From NCBI RefSeq assembly GCF_001544515.1, contig NZ_FCOL02000009.1:62001-126000 (forward strand): a stretch of 64,000 nucleotides of DNA, written 5' to 3'. Position numbers and translations under genes: made by a program. Position 1 is the first letter of the stretch. Every line of letters begins with the position of its first letter. The notes below the pieces were generated by a model. The model saw nothing but the letters and a program-made list of their open reading frames with translations. It searched no databases and was not told where the DNA came from. The DNA comes from Caballeronia terrestris. GTDB taxonomy: Bacteria > Pseudomonadota > Gammaproteobacteria > Burkholderiales > Burkholderiaceae. Shown here one piece after another: positions 26,411 to 36,775 of the stretch.

Positions 26411-28171
26411 TCACGAGTGGTCGCGCGGCTCCTCGAAGGTCTCGCGCAACGCGATCTGCATCGTCGCGTGGATCTTCACGCACCAGCGCCACAATACCGT
26501 GAGCAACAGCGCCGCGCAAAGCAGCACGGCGATCATCAGGCCGAACGGCGGCAGGATCGCGCCCGAGAGCGCCGCCACCAGCAGGAACACGCCGAACATC
26601 GCGACGATCGGAATCAGGCCGGAAATCGTCGAGCGGATCGCGCTAGTGAAGCGCCCCGCCTTCGCCGGCTGCACGCTGACTTCGGCGAGCAAAAGCGCGA
26701 GCGATTCAAGCTTGCGATACACGGCGACGAGAAACGGCATCGACACGACGAGCGCCGCGCTCCAAAGCACGACGCGCTGTGCATCGTTCGTCTGCAGCCA
26801 GCGCGACAGATACTCGGTCGCGTACGGCGCGGAATACGACGCGCCCAGGAAAATCGCCGCGACGAGCGCGAGATTCACCGCGATCTGCAGCACGATGCGC
26901 CGCGTCATGCTGAAGATCGTCGGCGCGCCGGACTCCGGGCGGATGCTCGCTAGCCACTGCGAATAGAGCCCGAACGTGTTGGCGATCGGCGCGGGCATCG
27001 AGCGGGCGATGCGCAGCGTGATCGGATCGGCGGCGCGGATCAGGTAGGGCGTGAAGAGCGTCGTGAGCGCCGAGACGGCGACCGCGATCGGGTAGAGGAA
27101 GCCGCTCGTCACCTTCAGCGACAACCCGAGCGACGCGATGATGAACGAGAACTCGCCGATCTGCGCGACGCTCATGCCGACGCGCATCGACGTGCGTCCG
27201 TCCTTGCCCGCTAGGAACGTGCCGAGCCCGCACGACACGATCTTGCCGACCACGACCGCGAACGTGATGACGGCGATCGGCCACGCGTAGTCGATCAGCA
27301 CCGTCGGGTTCAGCAGCAGGCCGATCGTCACGAAGAAGATCGCGGAGAACATGTCGCGCACCGGCGCGATCACCCGTTCGATGCGATGCAGGCTGCGCGC
27401 TTCTGCCATGATCGCGCCGATCAGAAACGCGCCGAGCGCGATGCTGTAGTCGAGCTTCACGACCAGCAGGCAAAAGCCGAAGCAGAAGCCGAGCACGGTC
27501 ACGAGCAGCATTTCATCGCTTTTCGCGCGCGCGACGTAATCGAGCACGCGCGGCACGATCAGGATGCCGACCACGAGCGACACCGTCATGAAAAGCAGCA
27601 ATTGCCCCAGCGTCGCGAACGCCACGCCCGCGCTCACCGAACCCGTCTGCGCGATGCCGGAGAGCAGCACGAGCATTGCGATCGCGAGAATATCCTCGAC
27701 GATCAATATCCCGAAAATGAGCTGCGCGAACTCCTCGCCCTTCATGCCGAGCTCGGAGAGCGCCTTGACGATGATAGTCGTCGACGAAATGGCGAGCACG
27801 GCGCCGAGAAACAGCGAATCCATCGAGTTCCAGCCGAACCAGCGGCCGATCTCATAACCGATCCAGATCATCAGCACGATCTCGGAAAGCGCCGCGACAA
27901 ACGCCGTCGCGCCGACCTTGAAGAGTTTGCGCAGGCTGAATTCAAGCCCGAGCGAAAACATCAGGAACACGACGCCGAGTTCGCCGAGCGTCTGGATCGT
28001 GGCTTCGTCGTGGATTAGCTGGAACGGCGGCGTATACGGCCCGATGATCACGCCCGCGACGATGTACCCCAGCACCACCGGCTGCCTCAAGCGATGAAAA
28101 AGCACCGTCACGACGCCCGCGATCGCCATGATCACTGCCAGATCCTGGATAAAGCCGATCGCGTGGTGCAT
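26411..28171 (-). CDS. Kef/YbaL-type monovalent cation:proton antiporter (CPA2)
   Basis: This 586-residue membrane protein has the CPA2 core: RQPVVLGYIVAGVIIGPYTP, GVVFLMFSLGLEFSLRKL, LAISSTTIIVKALSELGMKG and the ion-binding helix GILIVEDILAIAMLVLL with the ED pair. About 12 helices fill the first 400 residues. The C-terminal part has further hydrophobic segments but no visible TrkA-N (NAD-binding RCK) domain, unlike KefB/KefC/YbaL. It probably exchanges K+ or Na+ for H+ across the inner membrane. An AAGGA site precedes the ATG. Confidence 0.9.
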   Translation of the reverse strand: MHHAIGFIQDLAVIMAIAGVVTVLFHRLRQPVVLGYIVAGVIIGPYTPPFQLIHDEATIQTLGELGVVFLMFSLGLEFSLRKLFKVGATAFVAALSEIVLMIWIGYEIGRWFGWNSMDSLFLGAVLAISSTTIIVKALSELGMKGEEFAQLIFGILIVEDILAIAMLVLLSGIAQTGSVSAGVAFATLGQLLLFMTVSLVVGILIVPRVLDYVARAKSDEMLLVTVLGFCFGFCLLVVKLDYSIALGAFLIGAIMAEARSLHRIERVIAPVRDMFSAIFFVTIGLLLNPTVLIDYAWPIAVITFAVVVGKIVSCGLGTFLAGKDGRTSMRVGMSVAQIGEFSFIIASLGLSLKVTSGFLYPIAVAVSALTTLFTPYLIRAADPITLRIARSMPAPIANTFGLYSQWLASIRPESGAPTIFSMTRRIVLQIAVNLALVAAIFLGASYSAPYATEYLSRWLQTNDAQRVVLWSAALVVSMPFLVAVYRKLESLALLLAEVSVQPAKAGRFTSAIRSTISGLIPIVAMFGVFLLVAALSGAILPPFGLMIAVLLCAALLLTVLWRWCVKIHATMQIALRETFEEPRDHS

Positions 28172-28368
28172 TCACAAATCCTTACAAAAAGTTGACGGAG
28201 ACGGCGATGTTACCGCATCGACTTTTGGAGTAGCCGGCGGGTTCGAAAAATTCGGGATGGCGATGCGAGGGCACGGCAAGGCATGCGCCGTCGAAATGCG
28301 GCCCGCACGCGCGCCGCAATGGTGCACGCGTGGGGCCGCGAGAATTTGCTGCTGCGAAGGGCGCCGAG

Positions 28369-28806
<438 letters not shown>

Positions 28807-28888
28807 TCAACCACGAGGTGCAATCGATCACGTCAATCGAGGGCTACGACGTCGATCCATAATGGTGCAACCTGGGCTGCGCACTGTC

Positions 28889-30031
28889 TCACGTCTTCTT
28901 CCTGAACGGCGTGTGCGCTTCGAGTTCGCCGATGTGTTGTTCCATCGCAGCGGTTTCCTCATCGAGAAACTCGCCGATCGCATGCGCGAACCGCCGGTCG
29001 GCGATCCAGTGCGCGGACCACGTCGGCGTCGGCAACAGCCCGCGCGACATCTTGTGCACCCCCTGCGCGCCGCCCTCGAAGCGAGCAAGCCCGTGCTCGA
29101 TGCAATATTCGATGCCCTGCATGTAGCACGTCTCGAAGTGCAGCCCCGACACGAACTCGCGCGTGCCCCAATATCGCCCATACATCACGTCGCCGCCGAT
29201 CATGTTGAGCGCGCACGCAAGGCGCTCGCCATCGGCTTCGGCGATCACGAGCAGGATGCTTTCGGGCGCCGCCGCGTGGATCACGGCGAAGAACTCGCGC
29301 GTGAGATACGGCGGGTTCCAGTGCTCGCGATACGTGTTCTCGTAGCACGAGTAGAAGAAATCGAGCGCCGCCTCGTCGACCTGCGCGCCGCGCAGCCACG
29401 TGTAGGTCACGCCCGCCTCGCTCACGTGACGGCGATCCTGCTTCACCTTCTTGCGCTTGTCGTGGCTCATCGCCGCGAGGAAGGCGGCGAAGCTCTCGTA
29501 GCCGTCGCCGGGCAGGTTCTCCCAGTGGAACTGGACGCCTTCGCGCAGCATGTATCCGGCATCCGTCAGCGCTTCGAGATCCTGCTGCTGCGGAAACAGC
29601 ACATGCAGCGACGACAGTTCCAGCCGCTTCGTCAGCTCGATTGCACCACGCGCGAGCATCACGCGGTCCGCGTGGTTCGCGGCGATCAGGCGCGGCCCGG
29701 TCACCGGCGAAAACGGCACGGCGGACAGCGCCTTCGGGTAATAGCGAATGCCGTGGCGCTCGAAGGCGTCGGCCCAGGCGTGGTCGAATACGTATTCGCC
29801 GCGTGAATGCGACTTCAAATAGAGCGGCATCGCGCCGGCGAGCTGGCCGCCGCGCTTGAGCAAGAGATGATGCGCGCGCCAGCCGGTGCGTGCGATCGCG
29901 CAGCGCGTGTCCTTCAGCGCGGATAGAAACTCGTGCCGCACGAACGGATTGTCGCCGGCGAGGCGGTTCCAGTCATCGGAGGAGACACCTTCGAGCGTTT
30001 CGACCACATGTATTTCGACGTCGCGATTCAA
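28889..30031 (-). CDS. FemAB/GNAT-type peptidogalycan-biosynthesis-like acyltransferase
   Basis: This is a COG3146-type protein with a FemAB/GNAT fold. Recognisable stretches are DWNRLAGDNPFVRHEFLSAL, HDKRKKVKQDRRHV, CALNMIGGDVMYGRYWG, GLHFETCYMQGIEYCIEHGL and GAQGVHKMSRGLLP. The biochemical function is unproven in the family. No ATG is available near the N-terminus. A TTG at 30031, after GGGGA and at the conserved beginning NRDVEIHVVETL, is the best start (380 residues). A TTG at 30109 is open but adds unconserved sequence. It is the only gene between PII and the divergent GIY-YIG gene. Confidence 0.82.
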   Translation of the reverse strand: MNRDVEIHVVETLEGVSSDDWNRLAGDNPFVRHEFLSALKDTRCAIARTGWRAHHLLLKRGGQLAGAMPLYLKSHSRGEYVFDHAWADAFERHGIRYYPKALSAVPFSPVTGPRLIAANHADRVMLARGAIELTKRLELSSLHVLFPQQQDLEALTDAGYMLREGVQFHWENLPGDGYESFAAFLAAMSHDKRKKVKQDRRHVSEAGVTYTWLRGAQVDEAALDFFYSCYENTYREHWNPPYLTREFFAVIHAAAPESILLVIAEADGERLACALNMIGGDVMYGRYWGTREFVSGLHFETCYMQGIEYCIEHGLARFEGGAQGVHKMSRGLLPTPTWSAHWIADRRFAHAIGEFLDEETAAMEQHIGELEAHTPFRKKT

Positions 30032-30240
30032 GAGCCGTCCCCGCTGAATGATCGATGCACGGCGCGCAGTCGACGAAATGCGCGCCGCAAAGGGGCTATT
30101 CTCGCGCAAGTCGAAAAAATGCGTCGATTGTGTCGGGAACGCTTATTTGGCTTTTGCTAGTCGCGCTGGTTCGCCCGAAAGCGGTGCTCTCGGCGATAAT
30201 GCGCGGCAATTTCCACCGTTTTGAGACGACGCACGACGCC

Positions 30241-30540
30241 ATGCCGTGGTTCCTGTACCTGATCGAATGCGCCGATGGCAGCATCTACACGGGCATCGCA
30301 ACCGATGTCGACGCGCGCTTCGAAAAGCATTCGAGCGGAAAAGGCGCGCGTTATACGCGTTCGCGGAAACCCGTGCGTGTGCTGGCTTCGTTCGAGCTAG
30401 TGGGGAGATCGGAGGCGTCGCGCGCGGAGTATTGGGTCAAGCGGCTGAGCGCGATCGAAAAGCGCGCGTTGATCGCGGGAGTGCGGACGCTGGAATCGGT
30501 GATGCCGGTGCCGGAGCCGGAGGAAAACCCGGAGGTCTAG
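30241..30540 (+). CDS. GIY-YIG nuclease-superfamily protein (UPF0213-like)
   Basis: The 99-residue protein is a stand-alone GIY-YIG domain: WFLYLIECADGSIYTGIATD has the two Tyr-centred strands (LYLIE and IYTGI), and RFEKHSSGKGARYTR supplies the conserved Arg and His region. The conserved Glu falls in the following helix (SEASRAEYWVKRL). Small members of this family are uncharacterised or implicated in DNA structure processing. ATG 30241 gives the family N-terminus. The frame is open upstream, including an ATG at 30199, without family resemblance. Confidence 0.86.
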   Translation: MPWFLYLIECADGSIYTGIATDVDARFEKHSSGKGARYTRSRKPVRVLASFELVGRSEASRAEYWVKRLSAIEKRALIAGVRTLESVMPVPEPEENPEV

Positions 30541-30558
30541 CTAGTATTCCAGGCATGG

Positions 30559-30589
30559 AAAAGGCCGCGTGCTCGATCCACACGCAGCC
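30559..30589 (-). terminator. Intrinsic terminator of ppa
   Basis: Read on the minus strand, GGCTGCGTG and CACGCGGCC form a nine-pair stem (one G-U) followed by TTTT. It lies 14 bases past the ppa stop. Confidence 0.8.
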
Positions 30590-30602
30590 TCTTCAAACCC
30601 GC

Positions 30603-31130
30603 TTACTTCTTGTAGTTCGCGACGCCGTCGGTGATTTCCTGGTGCGCGGCATCGACGCCCGCCCAGCCTTCGACCTTCACCCACTTGCCTTTCTCGAGCG
30701 CCTTGTACTGCTCGAAGAAGTGCTTGATCTGGTCCTTCAGGTACTCGGGCACGTCGTCGACCGTCTTCATGTGCGCCGTCATCGGGCAGATCTTGTCGTG
30801 GCACACCGCGACGAGCTTCGCATCCACGCCCGATTCATCGGTCATCTGCAGCATGCCGAGCGCGCGGGCGCGCACGACCGAGCCCGCCAGCAGCGGAAAC
30901 GGCGTGATGACGAGGACGTCGACGGGGTCGCCGTCGCCGGAGAGCGTCTGCGGGATGAAGCCGTAGTTGGCCGGATAGCGCATGCCCGTGCCGATGAAGC
31001 GGTCGACGACGAGCAGCCCCATGTCCTTGTCCGCTTCGTATTTGACGGGATCGCTTTGCGCCGGGATTTCGATGATGACGTTGAAATCCTGCGGAAGATC
31101 CTTGCCCGGGGGTACGTTATTGAAGCTCAT
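30603..31130 (-). CDS. ppa: Inorganic pyrophosphatase (family I)
   Basis: This cytoplasmic enzyme hydrolyses pyrophosphate to phosphate with Mg2+, driving biosynthetic reactions. The 175 residues are family [37 protein letters not shown], the metal-binding DGDPVDVLV and the CHDKICPM region. Length is normal for bacterial hexameric enzymes. The frame extends upstream, but ATG 31130 gives the classic [18 protein letters not shown] start and follows AGAGAG. Its own terminator lies downstream. Confidence 0.95.
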   Translation of the reverse strand: MSFNNVPPGKDLPQDFNVIIEIPAQSDPVKYEADKDMGLLVVDRFIGTGMRYPANYGFIPQTLSGDGDPVDVLVITPFPLLAGSVVRARALGMLQMTDESGVDAKLVAVCHDKICPMTAHMKTVDDVPEYLKDQIKHFFEQYKALEKGKWVKVEGWAGVDAAHQEITDGVANYKK

Positions 31131-31324
31131 GAGCGCTCTCTGAGAAAGTTGAGGTTCTGAAGCCGGATGATGCGCGCCGCGCCGGAGCAGCTGAGACTGC
31201 GGCATGAAACCGCGCGAATGCGTCATTATAGCCAATCGAGACCCGCATTCAGACTCGTCCGATGGCGCGATAATCGGGTGAGACGGACGCGGCGAAACGC
31301 GCACCGGAATCCAGGAGACAGTGC

Positions 31325-32764
31325 ATGGAAGAAGCGAAGCATTTCATCGGCAACCGATGGGTCGCGCCGGCCGTCGGCGAAACGATCCCCGTCGTCGATC
31401 CGTCCGACGGCCAGGTGTTCTCGCAGCTCGCGCGCGGCAACGCCGCCGACATCGACCGCGCCGTGCAATCCGCGCGCGCCGCCTACGACGGCGCCTGGGG
31501 CCGCACGAGCGCCGCGGACCGCGGGCGCATGCTCGCGCGCCTGTCGATGCTGATCGGCGCGTGCCACGACGAGATCGCGCAGCTCGAAGCCCGCGACACC
31601 GGCAAGCCGCTCAAGCAGGCGCACGCGGACGCGGCGGGTGTCGCGCGCTACTTCGAGTTCTACGCGGGCGCCGCCGACAAGCTGCACGGCGAAACCCTGC
31701 CCTACCAGACCGGCTACACGGTCCTCACGATCCGCGAGCCGCACGGCGTGACCGGGCACATCGTGCCGTGGAACTATCCGCTGCAGATTTTCGGGCGCAG
31801 CGTCGCGGCGGCGCTCGCGGCGGGCAACGCGTGCGTCGTGAAACCGGCCGAGGACGCGTGCCTGTCGGTCCTGCGCATCGCCGAGCTCGCCGCCGAGGCG
31901 GGCCTGCCCGAAGGCACGCTCAACATCGTGACGGGCTACGGCTACGAGGCGGGCGCCGCGCTCGCACGGCATCCGGGGATCGATCACATTTCGTTCACCG
32001 GCTCGCCCGCGACGGGCGCGGCGGTCGTCAAGATGGCGGCGGACAACCACGTCCCCGTGACGCTGGAGCTCGGCGGGAAGTCGCCGCAAATCGTCTTCGC
32101 CGATGCCGATATCGACGCCGCTCTGCCGGTGCTCGTCTCGGCGATCGTGCAGAACGCCGGGCAGACGTGCTCGGCGGGCAGCCGCGTGCTGATCGAGCGC
32201 GCCGCGTACGAACCGCTGCTGGAACGGCTCGCCGAGGCGTTTTCCGCGCTGAAGGTCGGTCCGAGCAAACTCGATCTCGACTGCGGGCCGCTCATCAGCG
32301 CGAAGCAGCAGCAGCGGGTGTGGGATTTCCTCTCCGATGCGCAGCACGACGGCATCGCGATGGCGGCGCATGGCGAAGTGGTGTCGGAGGCGCCGGAAGC
32401 GGGGTTCTACCAGGCGCCGACCTTGTTGCGCGACGTCCCGCGCACGCACCGGCTCGCGCGAGAGGAAGTGTTCGGCCCGGTGCTCGCGGCGATGCCCTTC
32501 GACTCCGAAGACGACGCCCTGCGCCTCGCCAACGACACGAACTACGGCCTCGTCGCCGGGATCTGGACGCGCGATGGCGGCCGCCAGATGCGCCTCGCGC
32601 GCCGCGTGCGCTCGGGGCAGGTGTTCATCAACAACTATGGCGCGGGCGGCGGCGTCGAATTGCCATTCGGCGGCGTCAAGCATTCGGGACACGGGCGCGA
32701 AAAGGGCTTCGAGGCGCTCTACGGCTTCACCGTCCTGAAAACCATCGCGATTAAACACGGCTAA
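31325..32764 (+). CDS. NAD(P)-dependent aldehyde dehydrogenase
   Basis: This 479-residue ALDH oxidises an aldehyde to a carboxylate. The catalytic Cys282 lies in GQTCSAG and the general base Glu248 in LELGGKSP. Cofactor-binding [22 protein letters not shown] and [12 protein letters not shown] near the end are standard. An AGGAG site precedes the ATG. The gene begins a same-strand cluster with a short-chain dehydrogenase 14 bases on and an MFS importer, suggesting uptake and two-step oxidation of an alcohol or sugar-derived substrate. The substrate is not evident. Confidence 0.92.
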   Translation: MEEAKHFIGNRWVAPAVGETIPVVDPSDGQVFSQLARGNAADIDRAVQSARAAYDGAWGRTSAADRGRMLARLSMLIGACHDEIAQLEARDTGKPLKQAHADAAGVARYFEFYAGAADKLHGETLPYQTGYTVLTIREPHGVTGHIVPWNYPLQIFGRSVAAALAAGNACVVKPAEDACLSVLRIAELAAEAGLPEGTLNIVTGYGYEAGAALARHPGIDHISFTGSPATGAAVVKMAADNHVPVTLELGGKSPQIVFADADIDAALPVLVSAIVQNAGQTCSAGSRVLIERAAYEPLLERLAEAFSALKVGPSKLDLDCGPLISAKQQQRVWDFLSDAQHDGIAMAAHGEVVSEAPEAGFYQAPTLLRDVPRTHRLAREEVFGPVLAAMPFDSEDDALRLANDTNYGLVAGIWTRDGGRQMRLARRVRSGQVFINNYGAGGGVELPFGGVKHSGHGREKGFEALYGFTVLKTIAIKHG

Positions 32765-32778
32765 AAAAAGGAGACAAC

Positions 32779-33537
32779 ATGCGACTGCAAGGCAAAACGG
32801 CGATCGTGACAGGCGGCGGTTCGGGCTTTGGCGAAGGCATCGCGAAGACGTTCGCGCGCGAAGGGGCGAACGTCGTCGTGAACGATCTGAACGGGGCGTC
32901 GGCCGAGCGCGTGGCGAGCGAGATCGCGCTCTCGGGAGGCCGCGCGATCGCGGTCGCCGGCGACGTCACGAAACAGGCCGACTGGAAAACCCTCTTCGAC
33001 GCCGCCATCGAGGACTTCGGCAGCGTGCAGGTCGTCGTGAACAACGCGGGCACGACGCACCGGAACAAGCCGGTGATGGAAGTGACCGAAGCCGAGTTCG
33101 ATCGCGTCTATGCAGTGAACGTGAAGAGCATCTACTGGAGCGTCGAGCAGTTCGTGCCGTACTTCCGGCGCCAAGGCGGCGGCGCGTTCATCAACATCGC
33201 GTCGACGGCGGGCGTGCGGCCGCGGCCGGGCCTCGTCTGGTACAACGGCAGCAAGGCGGCGGTGATCATCGCGAGCAAGGCGCTCGCCGTCGAACTCGGG
33301 CCTGACCGCATCCGGGTGAACTGCATCAATCCGGTGATGGGCGAAACCGGTCTCCTGTCCGAATTCATGGGCATGGAGGACACGCCCGCGAACCGCCAGA
33401 AGTTCCTCGCGACGATTCCGCTCGGGCGCCTCTCGACGCCGCAGGACATCGCGAACGCCGCGCTCTACCTCGCTTCCGACGATGCCGAGTTCATCACCGG
33501 CGTGAGCCTCGAAGTCGACGGCGGACGCTGCGTCTGA
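32779..33537 (+). CDS. Short-chain dehydrogenase/reductase
   Basis: This 252-residue classical SDR has the NAD(P) motif TGGGSGFG at about residues 12-19, NNAG near 94, catalytic Ser142, and Tyr155 and Lys159 in YNGSK. The C-terminal VSLEVDGGRCV is typical of FabG/glucose dehydrogenase-like members. AAGGAG precedes the ATG, 14 bases after the aldehyde dehydrogenase stop. It probably oxidises the alcohol whose aldehyde or keto product the cluster handles. Confidence 0.92.
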   Translation: MRLQGKTAIVTGGGSGFGEGIAKTFAREGANVVVNDLNGASAERVASEIALSGGRAIAVAGDVTKQADWKTLFDAAIEDFGSVQVVVNNAGTTHRNKPVMEVTEAEFDRVYAVNVKSIYWSVEQFVPYFRRQGGGAFINIASTAGVRPRPGLVWYNGSKAAVIIASKALAVELGPDRIRVNCINPVMGETGLLSEFMGMEDTPANRQKFLATIPLGRLSTPQDIANAALYLASDDAEFITGVSLEVDGGRCV

Positions 33538-33687
33538 CGCCCGGCACGCGGGCGCGATCGGGCGCTCGCTCATCAGTGTTTTCCCCATCCAAAACAGCCG
33601 CTTGGCGCCCATCCGAGCGGCTAGAATCCAGCAGCATCGGGTTTTTTACAAAACCATTTCGATTAAATAAAAATTGAGGAGACAGGT

Positions 33688-35004
33688 ATGGCCAGCACCG
33701 CCAATCCGTTGCAGCGCCCCGGCGCCGGGGCGCCTTCCGCGTTCGAGGAAGCCACGTATCGCAAGGTCGCGTGGCGGCTTTCGCCACTGCTTCTGATCTG
33801 CTACGTCGTCGCGTACCTGGACCGCGTAAACGTCGGCTTCGCGAAGCTGCAGATGAGCACCGACCTCGGTCTCTCGGACGCCGTCTACGGCTTCGGCGCC
33901 GGCATCTTTTTCTTCGGCTACTTCATCTTCGAGGTGCCGAGCAACGTGATCCTCCACAAGGTCGGCGCGCGCGTGTGGATCGCGCGGATCATGATCACGT
34001 GGGGCATCATCTCCGCGCTCACGATGTTCATCACCACGCCGACGATGTTCTACGTGATGCGCTTTCTTCTCGGCATCGCGGAAGCGGGCTTCTTCCCCGG
34101 GATCATCCTGTACCTCACCTACTGGTATCCGGCGCATCGGCGCGGGCGCATGACGTCGCTCTTCATGACGGCGATCGCGCTGTCCGGCCTCATCGGCGGG
34201 CCGGTGTCGGGCTGGATCATGAAGTCCTTCGATGGCGTCAACCACTGGCACGGCTGGCAATGGCTGCTGCTGCTCGAAGGGATTCCGTCGATCGTCGTCG
34301 GCCTCGTGGTGTTCTTCATGCTCGACGACCGCATCTCGAAGGCGAAGTGGCTGACACAGGAAGAGCGCGAACTGCTCGAGCGCAACATCGCCGCGGACAA
34401 CGTCGAGAAGGAAGACATGTCGATCGGCATGATCTTTTCGAGCCCGAAGGTGTGGCTCATGAGCCTGATCTACTTCTCATTCGTGATGGGGCTCTACGGC
34501 GTGAGCTTCTGGCTACCGACGATCATCAAGGCGACCGGCGTGACCGATGCGCTCTCCATCGGCCTGCTCTCCGCGATTCCGTACGGCGCGGCGGTGGTCA
34601 GCATGCTGGTGGTCGCGAAGAGCGCGGACAAGCGCGGCGAGCGCCGCTGGCACATCGCGATTCCGGCGGTGCTCGGGTCGATCGGGCTCGTGCTCTCGGT
34701 GATCTGGGCGAACAACACGGCGCTCGCGATGCTCGGCCTCACGCTCGCGACGATGGGCATCCTCACGACACTGCCGCTCTTCTGGAGCCTGCCGACGGCG
34801 TTTCTCGCGGGCACGGGCGCGGCGGCCGGTATTGCGATGATCAACTCGCTCGGGAACCTCGCCGGTTTCCTGAGCCCGTATCTCGTAGGTTGGCTCAAGC
34901 AGGCGACCGCTTCGAATTCGAGCGGGATGTACATGCTTGCGGGGTTCCTGATTTTCGGCGCGCTGCTCGTGCTGAGCGTGCCGGCGCGCACCGTGAACCG
35001 CTGA
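33688..35004 (+). CDS. MFS transporter, anion:cation symporter type
   Basis: This 438-residue, 12-helix transporter carries the ACS-family signature: LLLICYVVAYLDRVNVGFAK, FFFGYFIFEVPSNVILHKVG, RFLLGIAEAGFFPGIILYLTYW and RRGRMTSLFM. Relatives import sugar acids (galactonate, glucarate), phthalate or tartrate with H+. TTGAGGAGACAGG precedes the ATG, 150 bases after the SDR gene. It likely imports the substrate of the upstream dehydrogenases. A terminator follows. Confidence 0.9.
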   Translation: MASTANPLQRPGAGAPSAFEEATYRKVAWRLSPLLLICYVVAYLDRVNVGFAKLQMSTDLGLSDAVYGFGAGIFFFGYFIFEVPSNVILHKVGARVWIARIMITWGIISALTMFITTPTMFYVMRFLLGIAEAGFFPGIILYLTYWYPAHRRGRMTSLFMTAIALSGLIGGPVSGWIMKSFDGVNHWHGWQWLLLLEGIPSIVVGLVVFFMLDDRISKAKWLTQEERELLERNIAADNVEKEDMSIGMIFSSPKVWLMSLIYFSFVMGLYGVSFWLPTIIKATGVTDALSIGLLSAIPYGAAVVSMLVVAKSADKRGERRWHIAIPAVLGSIGLVLSVIWANNTALAMLGLTLATMGILTTLPLFWSLPTAFLAGTGAAAGIAMINSLGNLAGFLSPYLVGWLKQATASNSSGMYMLAGFLIFGALLVLSVPARTVNR

Positions 35005-35020
35005 AGCAACTGTCTTAACA

Positions 35021-35053
35021 AAGGGCTTCCGTTTCGCGGCGGAAGCCCTTTTT
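35021..35053 (+). terminator. Intrinsic terminator of the MFS transporter gene
   Basis: AAGGGCTTCCG (35021-35031) and CGGAAGCCCTT (35040-35050) form an 11-pair stem with an eight-base loop, followed by TTT. It closes the aldehyde dehydrogenase/SDR/MFS unit. Confidence 0.85.
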
Positions 35054-35234
35054 CATTGGCTCGCCGCCCGTGTGAGCCAAGGCGCCAGGCCTCAGCGAAG
35101 CGCCGTTGCGCACCTCGATGAGGCACGTCCTCGCGCCAATGCACCAAAACACCCCGCGCCGCCATCAGCCCACTCCTCTCCGCTCTTCATCAAACACCCG
35201 CCAAACCCCCGCCAATTCAGCATCTATTGCATAT

Positions 35235-35250
35235 TGGCATATCCCTTGCA
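35235..35250 (+). promoter_or_regulatory. Sigma-54 (RpoN) promoter of the urt operon
   Basis: TGGCATATCCCTTGCA matches the -24/-12 consensus (TGGCAC-N5-TTGCW) at all but one position, with exact spacing between the GG and GC pairs. It lies 94 bases before the urtA ATG in a 340-base region otherwise without genes. A lone NtrC-like half site, TGCACCA, lies upstream near 35138. Nitrogen-limited, NtrC-activated expression is the expected control. Confidence 0.85.
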
Positions 35251-35344
35251 GTAACAAATGCGCTGCTCGTCCGCCCAAGGCGGGAAAGCCAGCCAGAACA
35301 CGTGCTCTTTACGGCTCACACAACATATCGGCAAGGGGAAACAC

Positions 35345-36646
35345 ATGAAACGACGCAGTCTCCTGAAATTCGGCTCGATGTCCGGCGCGCTCGCGGTCGC
35401 GGGACAATTGCCGATCTCGAAAGCGCAAGCCGCCGATACCGGCCCGATCAAGGTCGGCATCCTGCATTCCCTGTCGGGCACGATGGCGATCTCCGAGACG
35501 TCGCTGAAAGACACCGCCCTCATGACCATCGCCGACATCAACAAGAACGGCGGCGTGATGGGCCGCAAGCTCGAGCCGGTCGTCGTCGATCCGGCCTCCA
35601 ACTGGCCGCTCTTCGCCGAGAAGGCACGTCAGCTTCTGACGCAGGACAAGGTGGCCGTCGTGTTCGGCTGCTGGACCTCGGTTTCGCGCAAGTCGGTGCT
35701 GCCCGTCTTCGAGGAACTGAATGGCCTCCTCTTCTACCCTGTGCAGTACGAAGGCGAAGAGATGTCGCGCAATGTGTTCTACACGGGCGCCGCGCCCAAC
35801 CAGCAGGCGATTCCCGCCGTCGAGTACCTGATGGGCGCCGAAGGCGGCAACGCCAAGCGCTTCTTCCTGCTTGGCACTGACTACGTGTACCCGCGCACGA
35901 CCAACAAGATCCTGCGCGCCTTCCTCCACTCGAAGGGAGTCAAGGATGAGGATATACAAGAGGTCTACACACCGTTCGGACATAGCGACTATCAGACCAT
36001 CGTCGCGAACATCAAGACTTTCTCGCAGGGCGGCAAGACGACGGTCGTCTCGACGATCAACGGCGACTCGAACGTTCCGTTCTACAAGGAACTGGGCAAC
36101 CAGGGCCTGAAAGCGACCGACGTGCCGGTCGTCGCCTTCTCGGTCGGCGAGGAAGAACTGCGCGGTATCGATACGAAGCCGCTCGTCGGGCACCTCGCGG
36201 CGTGGAACTACTTCATGTCGGTGAAGAACACGAACAACAAGAAGTTCGAGACCGAATGGGCCGAATGGGTCAAGTCGCAGAACCTGCCGGGCGGCACGAA
36301 GCGCGTGACGAACGACCCGATGGAAGCGACCTTCGTCGGCATCCACATGTGGAAGCAGGCCGTCGAGAAGGCGAAGAGCACGGATGTCGACAAGGTGCGT
36401 GTCGCGATGATCGGCCAGTCGATGGCCGCGCCCTCGGGCTTCACGCTGACGATGGACGGCAACCACCATCTGCACAAGCCGGTGATGATCGGCGAAATCC
36501 GCGGCGACGGGCAGTTCAACGTCGTGTGGAAGACGAAGACCGCGATCCGCGCGCAGCCGTGGAGCCCGTATATCGCCGGCAATCAGGGCAAGCCGGATGT
36601 CGTGTCGTCGATCCCGGCGTTCCTGCGCCGTTCGCGCGTGGCGTGA
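35345..36646 (+). CDS. urtA: Urea ABC transporter, substrate-binding protein
   Basis: UrtA binds urea in the periplasm and delivers it to UrtBC. The 433 residues begin with a twin-arginine-like signal, MKRRSLLKFGSMSGALAVAG, so export through Tat is plausible. The mature protein has IKVGILHSLSGTMAISE, VFGCWTSVSRKSVLPVFEE, LFYPVQYEGEEMSRNVFYTG and TDYVYPRTTN, all UrtA hallmarks (FmdD/AmiC-like fold). AAGGGGAAAC precedes the ATG. It is the first gene of urtABCDE. Confidence 0.95.
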   Translation: MKRRSLLKFGSMSGALAVAGQLPISKAQAADTGPIKVGILHSLSGTMAISETSLKDTALMTIADINKNGGVMGRKLEPVVVDPASNWPLFAEKARQLLTQDKVAVVFGCWTSVSRKSVLPVFEELNGLLFYPVQYEGEEMSRNVFYTGAAPNQQAIPAVEYLMGAEGGNAKRFFLLGTDYVYPRTTNKILRAFLHSKGVKDEDIQEVYTPFGHSDYQTIVANIKTFSQGGKTTVVSTINGDSNVPFYKELGNQGLKATDVPVVAFSVGEEELRGIDTKPLVGHLAAWNYFMSVKNTNNKKFETEWAEWVKSQNLPGGTKRVTNDPMEATFVGIHMWKQAVEKAKSTDVDKVRVAMIGQSMAAPSGFTLTMDGNHHLHKPVMIGEIRGDGQFNVVWKTKTAIRAQPWSPYIAGNQGKPDVVSSIPAFLRRSRVA

Positions 36647-36775
36647 GCATCGCGTTTTTAGCCTGACGTGCTGAAGCCTTACCGCCGCGACCATTGCAAT
36701 GTTTGCAACGTTGCACGCAACACGCTTGGGCGCGGCGTCTTCACGAGAACGCCCAGCCTCACCTGAAAGGCCATC

